64,000 bases of DNA, taken from the NCBI GenBank assembly GCA_902492895.1, contig CABUNG010000004.1, positions 1 through 64,000 of the forward strand, given 5' to 3'. The notes beneath the pieces were generated by a model. It was not told the DNA's origin, ran no database searches, and saw only the letters and a list, made by a program, of their open reading frames with translations. This DNA is from an uncultured Oscillospiraceae bacterium. GTDB lineage: Bacteria > Bacillota > Clostridia > Oscillospirales > Acutalibacteraceae. Made by a program: the position numbers and the translations under genes. Each line of letters begins with the position of its first letter. Within the stretch, counting starts at the first letter, position 1. Below are positions 25,661-33,937 of this stretch, in pieces.

Positions 25661-27061
25661 TCAGACCGGATGAACCTGTTCCTCCATATGGAGATGGTCC
25701 CCGTCGATATGATACCGATCGTTGCGGCGTTTCTCGAAGAACTTGACCGCCACCTGCCCGAACTGAGCATAGGTGAGAACATCCTCCTCCTGTTCGTACC
25801 ATTCCTTCATCTCATCCCGCATCTTGTCGAGTTCGGGCTTGAGAAGATCGGCCGGACGGCAGGTGATCGGCTCTTCGTCTCCGATGATTTTCTGAATGAA
25901 TTCCGGCTTGATCGGGACTGGCGTAGCGCCGTACTCGCCCCGGACAAGGCCCTTGAATTCTTTGGTCACCATCTTGTAGCGTTCCCCGCCGATGATGTTG
26001 AACACGGCCTGGGATCCCACGATCTGGGAAGACGGGGTAACCAGCGGCGGATAGCCGGCATCCTCGCGGACACGCGGCACTTCCTGCAGCACCTCTTCGA
26101 GCTTGTCTTCCTTGCCCGCCTGCTTGAGCTGGCTGACCAGGTTGGACAGCATGCCGCCGGGGACTTGATAAATCAGAGCATTGGTATCCACTTCCAGCAT
26201 TTTGGGGTTGAGCAGGCCGCTGTCGAGATACTTTTTGCGCAGGGTACGGAAATAGGCGCTGATATCGCTGAGCTTCTTCAGATCGAGTCCGGTATCGTAG
26301 GGCGTGCCCTGCAGCGCGGCGACCAGAGACTCGGTCGCCGGATGAGAGGTGCCGAGCGCCAGCGGCGACATGGCGGTGTCGATGACATCCGCCCCCGCCT
26401 CAATCGCCTTGAGCATCACCATATCCGCGATGCCGGCGGTAAAGTGGGAGTGCACCTGAATCGGGATCTTGACGGTTTCTTTCAGCGCCTTGACCAGATC
26501 GTAGGTCTCATAAGGCACGAGCAGACCCGCCATATCCTTGATGCAGATGGAATCGGCGCCGGTTTCCTCCAGAGCCTTTGCGTACTTGACAAAATAATCG
26601 ATGTTGTGCACGGGACTGGTGGTATAGGAGACCGCCACCTGCACATGGGCGCCCTTCTCCTTTTTCGCGGCTTTGATGGAGGTCTCGAGGTTCCGGATAT
26701 CGTTGAGCGCGTCAAAAATCCGGATGACGTCGATGCCGTTTGCCACAGACTTCTGCACGAAATACTCGACCAGATCGTCCGCGTAATGCCGGTATCCCAG
26801 CATATTCTGTCCGCGGAACAGCATCTGCAGCGGCGTTTTCGGCATATGCTTCTTCAGGGTGCGCAGCCGGTCCCAGGGATCCTCGTTCAAAAAGCGCAGG
26901 CAGGCGTCGAACGTGGCGCCGCCCCAGCACTCCAGAGAGTGGAAGCCGATATCGTCGAGCTGCTCGAGAACCGGCAGCATCTCTTCTGTAGTCATACGAG
27001 TGGCGATGAGTGATTGATGCGCGTCCCGCAGGACGGTTTCGGTAATTCCGACCTTAGCCAA
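25661..27061 (-). CDS. Pyruvate/oxaloacetate carboxyltransferase subunit (OadA/PycB/5S type)
   Basis: The 466-residue protein has the TIM-barrel carboxyltransferase of the pyruvate carboxylase and oxaloacetate decarboxylase alpha family: TETVLRDAHQSL at 8-18 with the metal Asp, ECWGGATFDACLRFL, ICIKDMAGLL with the Lys that is carbamylated in the family, QVHSHFTAGIA with metal His residues, and the C-terminal PYC_OADA domain starting near GGMLSNL. It moves CO2 between biotin and pyruvate/oxaloacetate. It lacks an attached biotin domain, which is supplied by the next gene upstream. The TTG at 27059-27061 gives MAKVGITETVL, the family start, and AAAGGA lies 9 bases before it. An ATG three codons earlier sits directly on that site. 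Confidence 0.92.
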   Translation of the reverse strand: MAKVGITETVLRDAHQSLIATRMTTEEMLPVLEQLDDIGFHSLECWGGATFDACLRFLNEDPWDRLRTLKKHMPKTPLQMLFRGQNMLGYRHYADDLVEYFVQKSVANGIDVIRIFDALNDIRNLETSIKAAKKEKGAHVQVAVSYTTSPVHNIDYFVKYAKALEETGADSICIKDMAGLLVPYETYDLVKALKETVKIPIQVHSHFTAGIADMVMLKAIEAGADVIDTAMSPLALGTSHPATESLVAALQGTPYDTGLDLKKLSDISAYFRTLRKKYLDSGLLNPKMLEVDTNALIYQVPGGMLSNLVSQLKQAGKEDKLEEVLQEVPRVREDAGYPPLVTPSSQIVGSQAVFNIIGGERYKMVTKEFKGLVRGEYGATPVPIKPEFIQKIIGDEEPITCRPADLLKPELDKMRDEMKEWYEQEEDVLTYAQFGQVAVKFFEKRRNDRYHIDGDHLHMEEQVHPV

Positions 27062-27097
27062 TCCGATCATTCCTTTCAAACTCGCGCCGTTTTGCGC

Positions 27098-27505
27098 TTA
27101 CTGCAGGGAGATAAGCAGTTTGCCGGAATCCACGCTCTCGCCCTTGCTGACATGCACGCCCGCCACGACACCGTCGTGCGGGGCCATGATTTCGTTTTCC
27201 ATCTTCATGGCTTCCAGAACCAGCAGAACCTGGCCCTTGGAGACCGTATCGCCGGTGCTGACCAGAATGTTGACGATATTGCCGGGCATGGGAGCGTTGA
27301 TGGTTTCGGCACCAGCCGGAGCCGAGGCAGCCGCCGGAGCAGGCGCAGCGGCAGGGGCCGGGGCAGCCGCCGGAGCCGGAGCGGCTACGGGCGCAGGTGC
27401 AGCCGGGGCGGCGGGAGCCGCCTGAACGGGAGCGGACGCGCCGCCCATTTCCTCCACCTGGACATCATACGCATTGCCGTTAACGGTGATCTGATAACGT
27501 TTCAT
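27098..27505 (-). CDS. Biotin carboxyl carrier protein (gamma/1.3S-type)
   Basis: The 135-residue carrier has a short N-terminal domain starting MKRYQITVNGNAYDV, an Ala-Pro linker of about 45 residues and a biotinyl domain with EAMKM, where Lys101 is biotinylated. It swings carboxyl-biotin between the two carboxyltransferase subunits encoded on either side. The form without membrane segment is like the 1.3S subunit of transcarboxylase or the gamma/delta carrier of sodium-pumping decarboxylases. The ATG is at 27503-27505. The gene lies midway in a three-gene operon. Confidence 0.93.
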   Translation of the reverse strand: MKRYQITVNGNAYDVQVEEMGGASAPVQAAPAAPAAPAPVAAPAPAAAPAPAAAPAPAAASAPAGAETINAPMPGNIVNILVSTGDTVSKGQVLLVLEAMKMENEIMAPHDGVVAGVHVSKGESVDSGKLLISLQ

Positions 27506-27561
27506 AACCTGATCATGCCTTTCTCTTCATGAATTCTATACGGTCTCGAACGAGGCTGCGA

Positions 27562-28878
27562 TTACAGCTGGATGTTCGAATGCTTCTTCGGCAGACGGGA
27601 AACCCGTTTTCCGGCGAGCATTTCAAGCAGCGCCGCCAGTTTGGCTTTGGTTTCCTCCGGAGTCACGATATCGGTCAGATACCCGCCGGCAGCCGCTTTG
27701 AACGGAGAGCCTTCCTCCGCCGCGTATTCCGCGGTGAGCGCCTCGCGGTCAGCCACCGGATCCTGCATAGCCGCCAGACGGTCACGCCACAGAATCTGCA
27801 CGGCCGTTTCGGGTGCGAGCGGTGAAATCACCGCCTGCGGCCAGGCGAGAACCGCATCGGCGCCGGCCAGCTTGCCGGCCACGGCGATGTAAACCGGACC
27901 GTAGGCCCGGCCGGTGATCACGCTGATCTTCGCGGTCGTCGCCTCGGTATAGGCCTGGGACAATTTGGCCGCGCCGCGGATCCCCTTGAATCCGGCCGCG
28001 TCCACAAAGGTGAGAACCGGCAGGGAGAACGCATCGCACAGCCGGACAAAACGGGCGACGCGGGAAGCGGTGCAGGAACAGACGGCGTCGCCGGTCAGGG
28101 TGACGAGACCGCAGACCATGCCGTCCACCTGTCCGAAAGCGGTGACGCAATCGGAACCTTCCGCGAGAACGAACAAGGTGCCGGGATCCGCCACGGCAGC
28201 CGGGCAATCGCCGGCAGATGCGCAGGGGCCCATCGAGACCGCACCGCTCTCATAAACCGGGAGACCGGCGAGGTTGTTCGAAGGCAGATAGGACAGCAGA
28301 GCTTTCGCCTTGGCAATCGCATCCGCCGTATCTTCGGCCATAACGTCGGCCTGGCCGCCTTCGTCGTCCTTGCTCAGATAATAGGAGCCGTCCTTGACCA
28401 TGATCACCAGATCGGAGGTCGCGGCAATCAGAGAGGACGTTCCGACGCAGGCCCCGGTGACGACTGCCAGCTGCGGAACGACACCCGACAGATTGTTCGA
28501 GGCGAGCAGCAGCTCGGCGATGGCGTCCATCGCGTCCAGTCCCTCTCCCAGTTTGGCACCGTCGCTGTCGAAAAAGCCGACGATCGGCGCACCGTTCTGG
28601 GCGGCCAGCTCGTAAATTTTTTTGATTTTCGCCGCCTGTGCTTTCCCGATGGCGCCGCTGCATACGGCTTTGTCCTGGGCGAAAGCGTAGGCCGGCATCC
28701 CGCCAACCAGACCATAGCCGGCGACGGCTTCAGCGGGCTTGTCCCCGTCCTTCGCCAGCCGATCGATTTCCACAAAGGTCCCTTCGTCGAAAAACTGTCC
28801 GAGCAGTGCGCGCGCCTGGGAATCGCTGCAGGCGGCGGCCGCATCGGCCAATTTTTCCAGCGGATTCTGCATACTCAT
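27562..28878 (-). CDS. Acyl-CoA carboxyltransferase subunit (12S/MmdA-like)
   Basis: The 438-residue protein is a biotin-dependent acyl-CoA carboxyltransferase (crotonase-like double fold). Features are the VGGMPAYAFAQDKAVCSGAIG segment, VVTGACVGTSSLIAATSDLV oxyanion-hole region in the N-half, and VLTFVDAAGFKGI and AYGPVYIAVAGK with ADAVLAWPQAVISPL in the C-half. It is about 70 residues shorter than typical methylmalonyl-CoA decarboxylase alpha or 12S subunits. GGAGG lies 7 bases before the ATG, and a very good promoter precedes it. Methylmalonyl-CoA, propionyl-CoA or acetyl-CoA are possible substrates. The acyl pocket cannot be judged by eye. Confidence 0.88.
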   Translation of the reverse strand: MSMQNPLEKLADAAAACSDSQARALLGQFFDEGTFVEIDRLAKDGDKPAEAVAGYGLVGGMPAYAFAQDKAVCSGAIGKAQAAKIKKIYELAAQNGAPIVGFFDSDGAKLGEGLDAMDAIAELLLASNNLSGVVPQLAVVTGACVGTSSLIAATSDLVIMVKDGSYYLSKDDEGGQADVMAEDTADAIAKAKALLSYLPSNNLAGLPVYESGAVSMGPCASAGDCPAAVADPGTLFVLAEGSDCVTAFGQVDGMVCGLVTLTGDAVCSCTASRVARFVRLCDAFSLPVLTFVDAAGFKGIRGAAKLSQAYTEATTAKISVITGRAYGPVYIAVAGKLAGADAVLAWPQAVISPLAPETAVQILWRDRLAAMQDPVADREALTAEYAAEEGSPFKAAAGGYLTDIVTPEETKAKLAALLEMLAGKRVSRLPKKHSNIQL

Positions 28879-28986
28879 TTTCCTACCTCCGAGCGTCGTT
28901 TTTGCAAATCTGGGGGAAATGCCAGGAAGTACAGGGGAGAAAGGAACCCAACTGCCCCAAACTCCCCCATATTACAAATTGGATTT

Positions 28987-29015
28987 ATTATACTGCAAAA
29001 CGGGCCGATTGACAA
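28987..29015 (-). promoter_or_regulatory. Strong sigma-A promoter of the carboxyltransferase operon
   Basis: TTGTCA (29010-29015) and a perfect TATAAT (28987-28992) on the minus strand are 17 bases apart, about 110 bases before the first gene of the operon. The leader between them is G-rich with no evident switch. Confidence 0.88.
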
Positions 29016-29045
29016 CCATTTTATCGAAAAAGCGGTGCAAAAAAA

Positions 29046-29417
29046 TTACGACTGCGCCTTTCCATGCGAACAGGGCCTGTTGCAGAACTCCGACAGCATA
29101 CAGATCCTGTCGGATCCGCGTTCCTCAAACCGCAGGCGCCGCAGCAGCGAAAACAGGCCTTCGCTTGCCGATACGGCCTGCCGCCGGCCTGCACGATACG
29201 CAGAAAACAGAGCGGCGCGCACCAATCCTTCCAGCACTCCGTCATCCTGCGCTTCCGCCTCCAGCAGATACAGCGTATCTTCCGATTCCGACGTCACCAG
29301 AAAGCCGACCTCCCGCCCCTGTTCCTGCGCGGCCAAACAGGAGACGTCTTTCCGGTCCGGATACCGCCCGGCGAGCTGCGCCGTTCTGTCCTTATCGGCG
29401 GCCGCGATGGTGAGCAT
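29046..29417 (-). CDS. Short GNAT-like protein
   Basis: A 123-residue protein beginning MLTIAAADKDRTAQLAGR. The pattern of a beta strand ending GFLV, a YLLEAEAQDDGVLEGLVRAAL segment where GNAT enzymes bind acetyl-CoA, a helix, and LLRRLRFEERG near the end resembles a short or degenerate GCN5-related acetyltransferase. The Gly-rich acetyl-CoA loop is poor, so activity is uncertain. The start at 29415-29417 has GAGAGGG 8 bases upstream and overlaps the end of rluB by 26 bases, so it is translated from the same messenger. Confidence 0.6.
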   Translation of the reverse strand: MLTIAAADKDRTAQLAGRYPDRKDVSCLAAQEQGREVGFLVTSESEDTLYLLEAEAQDDGVLEGLVRAALFSAYRAGRRQAVSASEGLFSLLRRLRFEERGSDRICMLSEFCNRPCSHGKAQS

Positions 29418-30207
29418 GAGCACCGCCCTCTCTTCCCTGTTTGATGTATCCGGCGGCAATCTTTTTTTCCACTTTGGAGGCCGTGAGCAGGTCCCGGACC
29501 TCTTTGGGTTCCAGATGCCGCCATTTCCCGGCCGGGAGCATCCCGAGCTTCAGGGTCCCGATGGCGATGCGGCGCAGGCGGATCACCTCGAGTCCGAGCT
29601 CCTCGCACATCCGCCGGATCTGACGGTTCCGCCCTTCATACAGCACGATCTGGGCGACGGTCCGGGGCGGCGTGTCGGAGGAAGCGGGTTCAAACGAGAC
29701 GATTTCAAATTCGGCCGGCGCGGTTTTGCGCCCATCCAGGATAAGGCCCTCCCGAAAACGCTGCATCTGCTCCGCGTTCACTTCGTTGCGCAGGGTCACA
29801 CGATAAGTTTTCGGCATATGGGCGGCCGGATGCATCATCGCATTGGCGAAATCCCCGTCGTTGGTCAGTAAAAGAAGGCCCTCGGAGTCCCGGTCCAGGC
29901 GGCCGACAGGAAACACGCGGACTCCTGCGTCCCGCACCAGCTCGGCGACACACCGACGGCCTTTTTCGTCCTGCAGTGTCGTGACGACACCGCGGGGCTT
30001 ATGCAGCATGATATAGACAAAAGACGCGGATGGAGGCAGCTTCTGGCCGGAGACGGTTACCAGATCCTTATATGGGTCTGCACTGTCCCCCAACTTCGCG
30101 GGATGCCCGTTTACCCGGACCTTCCCCTGTTCAATCAGGTCTTCCGCTTTCCTTCGCGAAGCTATGCCCCGCTCGGAAAGCAATTTTTGCAGCCGCACAC
30201 GCGCCAT
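29392..30207 (-). CDS. rluB: 23S rRNA pseudouridine synthase, RsuA/RluB family
   Basis: The 271-residue enzyme has an N-terminal S4 RNA-binding domain (RLQKLLSERGIASRRKAEDLI) and a pseudouridine synthase domain with GRLDRDSEGLLLLTNDG, where the first Asp after Leu is the catalytic residue, and KTYRV and GRNRQIRRMCE downstream. It probably makes pseudouridine 2605 or a neighbour in 23S rRNA helix 93, as in Bacillus RluB. GAGGA lies 8 bases before the ATG. The scpA-scpB-...-rluB linkage is standard in Firmicutes. Confidence 0.93.
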   Translation of the reverse strand: MARVRLQKLLSERGIASRRKAEDLIEQGKVRVNGHPAKLGDSADPYKDLVTVSGQKLPPSASFVYIMLHKPRGVVTTLQDEKGRRCVAELVRDAGVRVFPVGRLDRDSEGLLLLTNDGDFANAMMHPAAHMPKTYRVTLRNEVNAEQMQRFREGLILDGRKTAPAEFEIVSFEPASSDTPPRTVAQIVLYEGRNRQIRRMCEELGLEVIRLRRIAIGTLKLGMLPAGKWRHLEPKEVRDLLTASKVEKKIAAGYIKQGREGGAHAHHRGRR

Positions 30208-30237
30208 ATGTATATTCCTCGTTTCTATTTCATTCCG

Positions 30238-31392
30238 TTATAAGAGAAACTGCCGTAATAGATCCCGGAACAAGTTCCGCATCCGCTCACCATAGCCCGC
30301 CACCGGCCGGGCGTCGATACTCCCGGCGGCCGTTATGGGAATCGCGTAGAGTTCCCGGTCCCCCACCGCATAGCGGACCACGCCGACGGTTTCACCCTGC
30401 ACAACGGGGGCCACCAAAAAACGCGGCAGTTCAACCGTACAGGTGATCTGATCCACTTCTTCCTTGAGAAGAGAGACAGTCGGCGGATCCTCCATGGTCA
30501 GAGGCACCGCCGGCTCCGTTCCGCCCGCCACGGGAAACAGCGGCAGATCGGGTCTTGGAAGCGGGCAGGATGCGGTCAGGGAAAAGCCGTAATTGTACAG
30601 TGCGATGTGATCGTTCCAGTCGTCGGGCGCCTTGAGCGTGACCGCAATCAGAGTGACGCCGTCCCGCTGGGCCGCTGAAACCAGACAACGGCCGGCTTTG
30701 GTCGTAAAGCCCGTCTTCATGCCGATGGCGCCGGGATAAAGCGACAGCAACCGGTTATGGTTGCTCAGCGTCGCCTCGTGCTTGGGATCCCCCAGATGAA
30801 TCCGCGCGGTTTTGGATGCGCAGATTTTAGCCAGCTCCGGATGGCGCAGCACTTCCGCACCGAGCAGCGCCATATCATACGCCGATGAGGAGTGGCCGTC
30901 CCCGTCGAGACCCGATGGCGAGACAAAATGCGAATCCTGCATACCCAGCTCCCCCGCCTTGCGGTTCATGATCTCCGCAAAGGCCGGAAGGGAGCCCGCG
31001 ACCGTCAGGGCAATCGCGTTGGCCGCGTCGTTGCCCGATGCCAGCAGCAGCCCGGTCACCAGATCCCCCATGGAAATCCAGTCTCCGGCCCGCAGCCCCA
31101 TGGAGGAGCCCTCCACCCGCACGGCTTCTTCCGTCACCTTGACGTCCCGGTCAAACGGCACTGCCTCCGCCGCGATCAGCGCCGTCATCAGCTTGGTCGT
31201 GCTGGCCATGGGACGGGGGGTATGCGCGTCCTTTTGAAACAGAATCCGGCCGGAAGACGGTTCGTACAGGATCGCCGACTGCGCGGATACCGACGAGGGC
31301 TCTTCCGCGGCAGCCGGGATGCTAAACGGCCCGGCCGCGAGCAAGCCGCACACCACCGGCAGTAGGATCAGTTTTTGCCCAATTTTCCACAA
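30238..31392 (-). CDS. dacF: D-alanyl-D-alanine carboxypeptidase (DacF/PBP5 type)
   Basis: The 384-residue low-molecular-weight penicillin-binding protein has a signal peptide (about 1-29, ending PAAAEE), the SxxK motif STTK (64-67), SGN in LLLASGNDAAN and KTG in GMKTGF, then a C-terminal beta domain and an amphipathic end (MRNLFRDLLRQFLL) that would hold it on the membrane. It trims the terminal D-Ala of peptidoglycan stems. The start is TTG at 31390-31392, since a stop lies three codons upstream in frame. The neighbouring ytfJ suggests the sporulation-linked DacF/DacB group. Confidence 0.93.
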   Translation of the reverse strand: MWKIGQKLILLPVVCGLLAAGPFSIPAAAEEPSSVSAQSAILYEPSSGRILFQKDAHTPRPMASTTKLMTALIAAEAVPFDRDVKVTEEAVRVEGSSMGLRAGDWISMGDLVTGLLLASGNDAANAIALTVAGSLPAFAEIMNRKAGELGMQDSHFVSPSGLDGDGHSSSAYDMALLGAEVLRHPELAKICASKTARIHLGDPKHEATLSNHNRLLSLYPGAIGMKTGFTTKAGRCLVSAAQRDGVTLIAVTLKAPDDWNDHIALYNYGFSLTASCPLPRPDLPLFPVAGGTEPAVPLTMEDPPTVSLLKEEVDQITCTVELPRFLVAPVVQGETVGVVRYAVGDRELYAIPITAAGSIDARPVAGYGERMRNLFRDLLRQFLL

Positions 31393-31459
31393 TCTGCATC
31401 ACCCGCCTGTTTTCGTTACTCAAGAAACTGTATGCCGGCGGATGAAAAAAGATGTTTGA

Positions 31460-31906
31460 TTACTTGCTCTCGGTCTGCGTGACGGTGACGGTCGCGGAGT
31501 CTTTATCCGCTTCCACAGTGGTCACCTCGGTTTTTTCCTTCTTCTTTTTGAAGAGATCGGTCACCTTGTTCACCAGCTCGGGCACCAGGTTGACGATCTG
31601 GCTGTTCGAGTCCGGATTGGACACCAGCGGAAGCACCCGGACATCGCCGTTCGAGATCGCAATAAACGCGATGGGCGTGATGTTGATGCCGGCCCCGCCG
31701 CCGCCGCCGAACAGATCCTTTTCCCCTTTTGTGGGCAGGTCGGAACCTCCCGAGGCGAATCCGTAGGACACTTTGGATACAGGGATCAGGGTGGTGCCGT
31801 CCGAAAGGGGAATCGGGTCCCCCACCACGGTGCTCACGTCCACCATCTGCTTGATTTTGTCGATGGACACGCCCATCAGGTTTTCCACTTTGGTTTCTTT
31901 ATCCAT
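31460..31906 (-). CDS. ytfJ: Sporulation protein YtfJ (GerW)
   Basis: The 148-residue protein belongs to the YtfJ/GerW family, needed for normal germination in Bacillus. It has the typical GDPIPLSDGTTLIPVSKVSYGF segment split by a Gly-rich block (FGGGGGAGINITPIAF), followed by a membrane-like or amphipathic stretch and a Lys-rich, Thr-rich tail. GGAGG lies 9 bases before the ATG, which overlaps the DUF2953 gene by 8 bases. Confidence 0.93.
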   Translation of the reverse strand: MDKETKVENLMGVSIDKIKQMVDVSTVVGDPIPLSDGTTLIPVSKVSYGFASGGSDLPTKGEKDLFGGGGGAGINITPIAFIAISNGDVRVLPLVSNPDSNSQIVNLVPELVNKVTDLFKKKKEKTEVTTVEADKDSATVTVTQTESK

Positions 31907-32564
31907 GACTGCCAGCCTCCTTCATATTCGGGTCTGTTGGAACTTGTTGATGAAAAGCAAATGAGATCAACAACCGGAAAAAACTCCAGGTGATCCGCAA
32001 AAGAACGGCATGCAGGCGGATATCGAGAGCCGCCTTACCTTTTGCCGCCAGAAAATCCGGATCCACACGCACTCTCCGCCGCTTGACGCGGATACAGCTT
32101 TCCAGCATCGCCTCCGCCGGAAAAACCGCCGCGCAAACGCGGCCGTAATTCTGCGCGGTTTCTGCCGCGTCCGCCGACGCGACCGTCAGCCGGATGTCCA
32201 GATGATCCACCGTAATCGCCCGCAGCAGCCGTTTCGCCTCGGTTGAAAGCATACGGGCCAGGGACGTGTAATACGACACCACCGCCCCTACGCCGTCCTC
32301 TTTGAGCATCTGGGAAACGGAAAAGGATTCCTTCCGCAGTTTTTCGGGCTTTGCTTTTTGGTTTTTCCGGGGTTTTTCAGCCTTGGGGGGCTTGTCCTTT
32401 TTCTTCTTTTTAGGATAGAGCTTGAACGGAATCCCCCAAATCCGGATCTTGACCGTCAGTTCCCCCTGAAAGGTGATGCGCAGATAAATGGGGACGATCA
32501 GCAAGAGGAGAAGCAGCCCGAGAAGCGACAGCAAAACGATCCATAGAACGGTCCATCCCGACAT
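31899..32564 (-). CDS. DUF2953 membrane protein
   Basis: The 221-residue protein has an N-terminal membrane segment (about 5-27), a Lys-rich stretch (about 50-80) and a C-terminal region matching DUF2953, which is regularly found next to ytfJ in spore formers. Its molecular role is unknown. Co-translation with ytfJ (8-base overlap) suggests a joint role at the forespore membrane or in germination. Confidence 0.8.
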   Translation of the reverse strand: MSGWTVLWIVLLSLLGLLLLLLIVPIYLRITFQGELTVKIRIWGIPFKLYPKKKKKDKPPKAEKPRKNQKAKPEKLRKESFSVSQMLKEDGVGAVVSYYTSLARMLSTEAKRLLRAITVDHLDIRLTVASADAAETAQNYGRVCAAVFPAEAMLESCIRVKRRRVRVDPDFLAAKGKAALDIRLHAVLLRITWSFFRLLISFAFHQQVPTDPNMKEAGSHG

Positions 32565-32610
32565 CCGCCTCTCCCCCCCTTCGCTCCGGACGTCTCAAAC
32601 GGCCTTACTA

Positions 32611-33195
32611 TCAGTTTTCCGCAATTTCCGCCTGTTCAATCACATCATGGAGCGTTGTTTCGTCCATTTGTGCATTTTCATCCTCTTTTTGCGGAAGAGG
32701 CGGCAGCCCCTCCAGCGACTGGAGGCCGAAACAGCGGAGAAAATCCGCGGTGGTACCATATAAAAGCGGGCGTCCCGGCAGTTCCAGCCGCCCTTTTTCT
32801 TCGATCAGGCTTTTCTGCACAAGGCCCTGCACCACCGCGCCGCAGTCCACCCCCCGGACCTGTTCGATGAACGCGCGGGTGACGGGCTGATTGTACGCGA
32901 CGATGGCCAGCACCTCCATGGCGGCCTGGGATAAGGGAGTGTTTCGCCGGATCTCCAGCGCCTTCCGGATATAAACGGCGTAGTCGGCCCCTGTGCAGAG
33001 CTGATACCGGTCATCCAGCCGCAGCATCCGCAGCCCGCCGCCCCTGGTGTTGATATCCTGCATCAGATCGTCCGCCAGCCGGACGGCGGTTTCCTCATCC
33101 AATTCGAGAACCTCGGCCAGCCGCGAGGCGGACACCGGTTCCCCGCTGGCGAACAGAACCGCCTCGATGGCGGCCTGGTACTGTTTAATTTCCAC
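32611..33195 (-). CDS. scpB: Segregation and condensation protein B
   Basis: ScpB is the winged-helix kite subunit of the SMC-ScpAB condensin. The 194-residue protein shows IEAVLFASGEPVSASRLAEV, the central ALSQAAMEVLAIVAYNQPVTRAFIEQVRGVD-like block (seen here as LAIVAYNQPVTRAFIEQVRG) and YGTTADFLRCFGL. The GTG start has GGAGG 6 bases upstream and overlaps scpA by 11 bases. Confidence 0.95.
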   Translation of the reverse strand: MEIKQYQAAIEAVLFASGEPVSASRLAEVLELDEETAVRLADDLMQDINTRGGGLRMLRLDDRYQLCTGADYAVYIRKALEIRRNTPLSQAAMEVLAIVAYNQPVTRAFIEQVRGVDCGAVVQGLVQKSLIEEKGRLELPGRPLLYGTTADFLRCFGLQSLEGLPPLPQKEDENAQMDETTLHDVIEQAEIAEN

Positions 33196-33913
33196 TAGAA
33201 TCCTCCTTTTGGCCCCGCAGCAGCCGGACTGTCACGGCATTTCCGCTTCCGTCGACCCGGACGCGCTTTCCCTTGATCAGTTCCAGCACCGCCAGAAATG
33301 TGGCGACCAGTTCCGATTTAGAATGGGCATCGGCAAACAAATCATCGTAGGCCACGGTGTCTTTTCGCGCCAGCCGCCGCATGACCCCGAAAATTTTGGA
33401 GGCTACCGAGACGATTTTGCGGGAGACGATGCCGCTGAACGCTTGGGGCGGCGGGGGCAGGCGGCGTTTGCCGCGGCCGGCGGCAGCGAGATAGGCGTCG
33501 AGCAGCACCCCGGGAGGGTGTTCCCGCCGATAGGTCAGGTCCGGCTCGATTTCCTCGGGTTCGCGTATAAACAGATCGCCCCCGATATGCAGCTGCGCCA
33601 TCCGGCGGGCCGCCTCCTGACAGAGCTGATATTCGATCAGTTCACCGACCAGTTCCTGCCGGAGCGCTTCAGCCTCCTCGTGGCGCGGCAGAAGCATGGA
33701 CGATTTGATCTGAACCAGCCGCGCCGCCATTTCCAAAAATTCCGTCGCCACGTCCAGGTCGGCTTCCCGCATCTGCCGGATCGCCTCCATGTACTGATCG
33801 AGAACCTCGTGTATCGGGATGTCCAGAATATTCAGTTTGTTTTTCTGCACCAGAAAGAGAAGCAGGTCGAGCGGCCCCTCAAAATCCGGCAGCTTGTAGG
33901 AGATGGCCTCCAT
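33185..33913 (-). CDS. scpA: Segregation and condensation protein A
   Basis: ScpA is the kleisin that bridges the SMC heads. The 242-residue protein begins MEAISYKLPDFEGPLDLLLF, the N-terminal helix motif that binds the SMC neck, and ends in a winged helix that binds the SMC cap. The ribosome binding site is weak (AGGGTG). It lies 24 bases after the M50 protease gene and overlaps scpB. Confidence 0.95.
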   Translation of the reverse strand: MEAISYKLPDFEGPLDLLLFLVQKNKLNILDIPIHEVLDQYMEAIRQMREADLDVATEFLEMAARLVQIKSSMLLPRHEEAEALRQELVGELIEYQLCQEAARRMAQLHIGGDLFIREPEEIEPDLTYRREHPPGVLLDAYLAAAGRGKRRLPPPPQAFSGIVSRKIVSVASKIFGVMRRLARKDTVAYDDLFADAHSKSELVATFLAVLELIKGKRVRVDGSGNAVTVRLLRGQKEDSSGN

Positions 33914-33937
33914 GTCAACACACCCTGTTCAGAAACC

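Noticed and set aside
27290..27430. Short repetitive GC-rich DNA as a tandem repeat element
   Set aside because: It only encodes the Ala-Pro linker of the biotin carrier, which is normal for this family.
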